From positions 1 through 7,946 of the forward strand of contig DATKCJ010000094.1 in assembly GCA_035513275.1 (NCBI GenBank): a stretch of DNA of 7,946 nt, written 5' to 3'. Of the stretch, positions 4,879 to 7,946 are shown in pieces. Every line of letters begins with the position of its first letter. Position 1 is the stretch's first letter. The notes under the pieces are model-generated. The model did no database searches. It saw only the letters and a program-made list of their open reading frames with translations, and was not told where the DNA came from. The position numbers and the translations under genes were made by a program. This DNA comes from DATKCJ01 sp035513275. GTDB lineage: Bacteria; Verrucomicrobiota; Verrucomicrobiia; Opitutales; Opitutaceae.

Positions 4879-7800
4879 TCATTCTGGGAGTGCGGAATCC
4901 CGCGCAAAAACGAGCAAGCCGCGCCTGGTATATGCCAACGCCGCCCGCACCTTTTCCACCGGAACGCCAGTCGCTGCGGCGAGAACTCGACGATTCGCTT
5001 CCAACTGCAAAGCATGGCCTCGCGGCAAGTCTTCCACCGCTGCACCATCGGGCGCCCTACCCGTCTTGAACTCATAGAGACGGACAGCCCGCACCTCTCC
5101 ACTTTTTCCTCGTGCGATGCAGACACGATCCACGACCGCAGACACCCACTCGTCATCGAGAAGTGCCTCGAATGCCCGCTCGCGCCAAACCTCCCAGCCT
5201 TCGCCGGGTCGCCTGAACACTTCCGCCAACCCCGGCGCGCTCAATGACTCCGCAGCCGCGTCCACCACACTCGCGGCGAACCCCCGTCGCTTAGCCGCAG
5301 CAGCCCACTGCGGCACATCGAGCCCGTCGGTCCATTCGACCTCTGAAATCAATTCATGGAACGCGGTTCCGTGTGCGGCGCTATCGTCACGTTCCGAAGC
5401 CAGCAACTCCGCGATCGTCCGTTCGCGATCCATCTGCGTCGATGCCACCTTTCGCGGAATCCGATCGACGGACCTACCAGTCCTCACGACCGCCGGTTTC
5501 CATGGCTCGAGTGCAACCGGCCGCAAGCCGTCCGTCAGCCAACTTGAGTCGCCTGTCTCGTGCACGCCGGTGAAACGCGCACTTCCGACTTCGACCTCGC
5601 GCGACTCCAAACCAAGGCTCCCGGCAAGCAGTCGTGGGTAACTGCACGCGCTGGACCTCCCAACTGGCTCGACGATCGCGTAAAGCCCGCGCTTGGCGCG
5701 CGTCATCGCCACATACAGCAGTGCGAGGCTCTCAAACGCCGAGTCCGACTCCGCCGCTTCCAAATAGCTGCCCAGGCGTCCATCATGTTCGGCAATCAAC
5801 TTCCCCGGAAACTCGAGTATCCAGTCGACCACCCCGTCGTCGCGCATCGAAATTGCAGGTCCATCCCGGCGCGAAGCCAATCCCCCACCCTCGAGATCGG
5901 GCAATATGACGATGTCGAATCCCAAGCCTTTGCTCTTGTGAACTGTCATCACGCGCACGACTTCGGCACCCTCGGACTCACGCACGGTCGCCGCTTCGAT
6001 CCAGCGGATGAACGCCGCCGCTGATCCTCCGCCGGCCTCATCGAACTCCCTCGCGGCTGCGATCAACTGCCCCGCTCTGCCCTGCGTGAATGCATCCCCC
6101 TCAGCGATGCTGCCCTTCATACCCGAGAGCCAAGCAGAAGCGAGCGCCTCGAATCCGTTCTCGCCGACGATCCGAAGGACGTGACGCGTGAGCTCGTCAT
6201 GTGTCGTCACCCCGATGGATACGAGCCATGACTTCGCCGGCGTCATCATCAGATGTTTCCACGACACCGAGTCCCCCGGATGCGCGGCGCACCACACGAG
6301 CGACACAAACGCCGCCGACCAGGGGTTGTCCTTTCCGATCAGAAGATCCGACTCCGCGACCGCCGCAATCCCGCCTTCTCGGCGCAGATATTCCGCCACG
6401 CGGGTCGCGGTGTCGTTCTTCTTCACCAACACCGCGCACGTGAAGCCGCGAGAGATCGGGTCAATCGCCCGGACTAGTTCCAACATCGTGCGAAAGCGTG
6501 CGTCCTCGTCCACCGCGATGAGCACCGCCGCCTGCCCTTTGCGCTCAGGCACCGCGGATTCGTGCTGGCGCCAAACTTTCGTCCATCGCTCCGCAACCCC
6601 GGGGAACACATCCCCGATTGCGACCGAACCGAACACAGAATTCACCAGCCCAATGATCGCCTCGCCTGATCGATACGATCGGTTCAATTCGCGCGCCTCG
6701 ATCGCACGCGGTCCTCCTTTCGAATACCGCTCGGCCACATGGCCAAACAACCGTGGGTCGCCGCCGCGCCACGAGAAAATCGCCTGCTTCACGTCGCCGA
6801 CGTAAAACAAACTCCGGCTGTCAGTCGGATCTTGCACGGCCTCGTCGATCAATCCCTCAAGCACATCCCATTGCCGCCGGCTCGTGTCCTGAAATTCATC
6901 GAGCAGCCAGTGGTCCACCCGGCCGTCGAGCCGGAAGTCCACCGAGCGCCTGGCGTCCGCATCGCGATCGCTTTCCGCCATGATTCCGCTCGCGCCGAGC
7001 AGTTCCAGCACGTCCGAAAACGTGAGCCGGCCCGACCGGCGCACATCGGAGTCGTAGGCCGCGTCGAACTGTTGAAGCAGCGCGCCGATTCCCTGAGTTA
7101 CCGCCATGCGCCGCCCCAGTTCGAGAGCGATGACCCGCTGCACCATCCGCGCGACGGCCGCGCGAACCGCGACTGGCGGCGTCTGCTTCTTCCTCTCGAT
7201 TGTCAGCGGCGCGCCTCCGACAAGAAACGTCGCCCCCGCCTTCAGCACTGCGCGGACCATGTAATCAAGCGGCTTCGGCCAATGCGCCCCCGGACTCCAC
7301 ACTTCCAGCGCCTGTGCGAAATCCTCCCAGCGCGCGAGCTGCATGTCGCCCATCGAGCCGCCGTCTTCCGCCAGCCACTCGCGGAGAGCCATCAAATCTC
7401 GCTCCGCCATGTCGATCCCCCCGCCCCACGGAAAACCGTCCGGCCAGATTCGCTGCGAGTTTCCCCACGCCGCGAGATCGCCCGTCCGGCGGAACAGATC
7501 GAAGTATTCCTCGATGAACCGATCGAGGATGCCCGTCACGGACTTCGCCTCGACTCCCATCGTCGCGAGCTTGAACGCCTCCAGCACCGCATCCTGCGCC
7601 CCGCCCCGCTCGCGAGTCACCGCGAAGAACCGGCCCATCACGCGTCGCGTCTCTTCCGCGGCCTCTGCCACGTCGATGACTCGCATCTCGCCCGACAGCC
7701 CAAGCTCGAGCGGAAACGCCGACACCACCTTTGCGAAAAACGAGTCCATCGTGCCGAGCGTGAGCCGCGGCATCGCATCGACCATACGCCGCAGGAGCGC

Positions 7801-7946
7801 ACCGAAATCCGCGCTGCGCATTGCCTCGCGCTTCACTTTCGTCGCGAGCCGCGCCGCGCTCTCCTCGGACGACGCCGCATCCGCGAGCCGCGTAAGGATC
7901 TCGTCGAAGAATTCGCCAGCGGCCTTTCGCGTGAACGTTAGCGCGG
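4879..7946 (-). CDS. addA: AddA-type UvrD-family helicase-nuclease, N-terminus beyond right edge
   Basis: Catalytic subunit of an AddAB (RecBCD-like) enzyme that unwinds and degrades double-strand DNA ends for RecA-mediated repair. The frame is open to the right edge, giving 1021 visible residues. It opens with ALTFTRKAAGEF, helicase motif Ia, so the Walker A motif and roughly 50 residues lie outside. Further superfamily 1 motifs, counted from the edge, are DEFQDTS (about 350), VGDVKQAIFSWRGGDPRLF (about 380-398), LNRSYRS (about 418), TVHKSKG (about 667) and YVAMTRAKRGLY (about 747). The C-terminal RecB-family PD-(D/E)XK nuclease shows GTAFHE (about 860), VVDRV (about 937), YEFKTGR (about 958-964) and QLEANRRVL (about 979). 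All its key residues are present, so both activities should be intact. A GTG at 7834-7836 is internal, not the start. The partner addB is expected upstream, outside the window. RecB is the alternative. Confidence 0.85.
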   Translation of the reverse strand, partial: ALTFTRKAAGEFFDEILTRLADAASSEESAARLATKVKREAMRSADFGALLRRMVDAMPRLTLGTMDSFFAKVVSAFPLELGLSGEMRVIDVAEAAEETRRVMGRFFAVTRERGGAQDAVLEAFKLATMGVEAKSVTGILDRFIEEYFDLFRRTGDLAAWGNSQRIWPDGFPWGGGIDMAERDLMALREWLAEDGGSMGDMQLARWEDFAQALEVWSPGAHWPKPLDYMVRAVLKAGATFLVGGAPLTIERKKQTPPVAVRAAVARMVQRVIALELGRRMAVTQGIGALLQQFDAAYDSDVRRSGRLTFSDVLELLGASGIMAESDRDADARRSVDFRLDGRVDHWLLDEFQDTSRRQWDVLEGLIDEAVQDPTDSRSLFYVGDVKQAIFSWRGGDPRLFGHVAERYSKGGPRAIEARELNRSYRSGEAIIGLVNSVFGSVAIGDVFPGVAERWTKVWRQHESAVPERKGQAAVLIAVDEDARFRTMLELVRAIDPISRGFTCAVLVKKNDTATRVAEYLRREGGIAAVAESDLLIGKDNPWSAAFVSLVWCAAHPGDSVSWKHLMMTPAKSWLVSIGVTTHDELTRHVLRIVGENGFEALASAWLSGMKGSIAEGDAFTQGRAGQLIAAAREFDEAGGGSAAAFIRWIEAATVRESEGAEVVRVMTVHKSKGLGFDIVILPDLEGGGLASRRDGPAISMRDDGVVDWILEFPGKLIAEHDGRLGSYLEAAESDSAFESLALLYVAMTRAKRGLYAIVEPVGRSSACSYPRLLAGSLGLESREVEVGSARFTGVHETGDSSWLTDGLRPVALEPWKPAVVRTGRSVDRIPRKVASTQMDRERTIAELLASERDDSAAHGTAFHELISEVEWTDGLDVPQWAAAAKRRGFAASVVDAAAESLSAPGLAEVFRRPGEGWEVWRERAFEALLDDEWVSAVVDRVCIARGKSGEVRAVRLYEFKTGRAPDGAAVEDLPRGHALQLEANRRVLAAATGVPVEKVRAALAYTRRGLLVFARDSALPE

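Noticed and set aside
4731..5156. A 141-residue minus-strand frame ending in the bS22-like sequence
   Set aside because: Everything before the ATG at 4832 overlaps the conserved nuclease domain of addA in another frame and resembles no protein; only the last 33 codons are supported.
6739..7941. A 400-residue plus-strand open frame rich in Arg, His and Pro
   Set aside because: It lies opposite the AddA helicase domain, and its composition is the usual shadow of a GC-rich gene on the other strand.
1..7946. CRISPR array, insertion sequence, phage or defence island
   Set aside because: No regularly spaced repeats, transposase, integrase, terminal inverted repeats or toxin-antitoxin pair could be found; the gene content is housekeeping repair plus pilus assembly.

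Overview
The window looks like ordinary chromosomal DNA from a Gram-negative, pilus-bearing bacterium, most likely a member of the Verrucomicrobiota (perhaps Opitutae). The placement rests on three things: a very divergent pilMNOPQ-type cluster with an outer-membrane secretin, a 33-residue basic bS22/COX24-like ribosomal protein of a kind I associate with that group, and start codons without clear Shine-Dalgarno sequences. It is inferred from protein character, not from a database match.

Left edge (about 1-300): the C-terminal end of a plus-strand CPBP (CAAX/Rce1-type) intramembrane protease converges on the minus-strand pilus operon. A hairpin with a T tract readable only on the minus strand ends the pilus operon between them.

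Centre (322-4503, minus strand): five tightly packed genes in the order pilM, pilN, pilO, pilP, pilQ. They encode the alignment complex of a type IV pilus: an actin-like cytoplasmic protein (PilM), two single-pass inner-membrane proteins with periplasmic domains (PilN, PilO), a short periplasmic connector (PilP) and the outer-membrane secretin (PilQ). The genes overlap or lie within 12 bases of each other, so they should be co-transcribed and translationally coupled. Extension and retraction ATPases, the PilC platform and pilins are not in the window.

Right part (4731-7946, minus strand): an AddA-type helicase-nuclease whose N-terminus lies beyond the right edge, followed after 49 bases by the gene for the bS22-like protein. 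The short gap between them holds a strong hairpin ending six bases before the small gene's ATG. A 227-base gap with further hairpins separates this unit from pilM.

I see no mobile element, CRISPR array, tRNA, rRNA or defence island. The most interesting points are the bS22-like gene with its structured start region, and the loss of canonical motifs in PilM and PilN.
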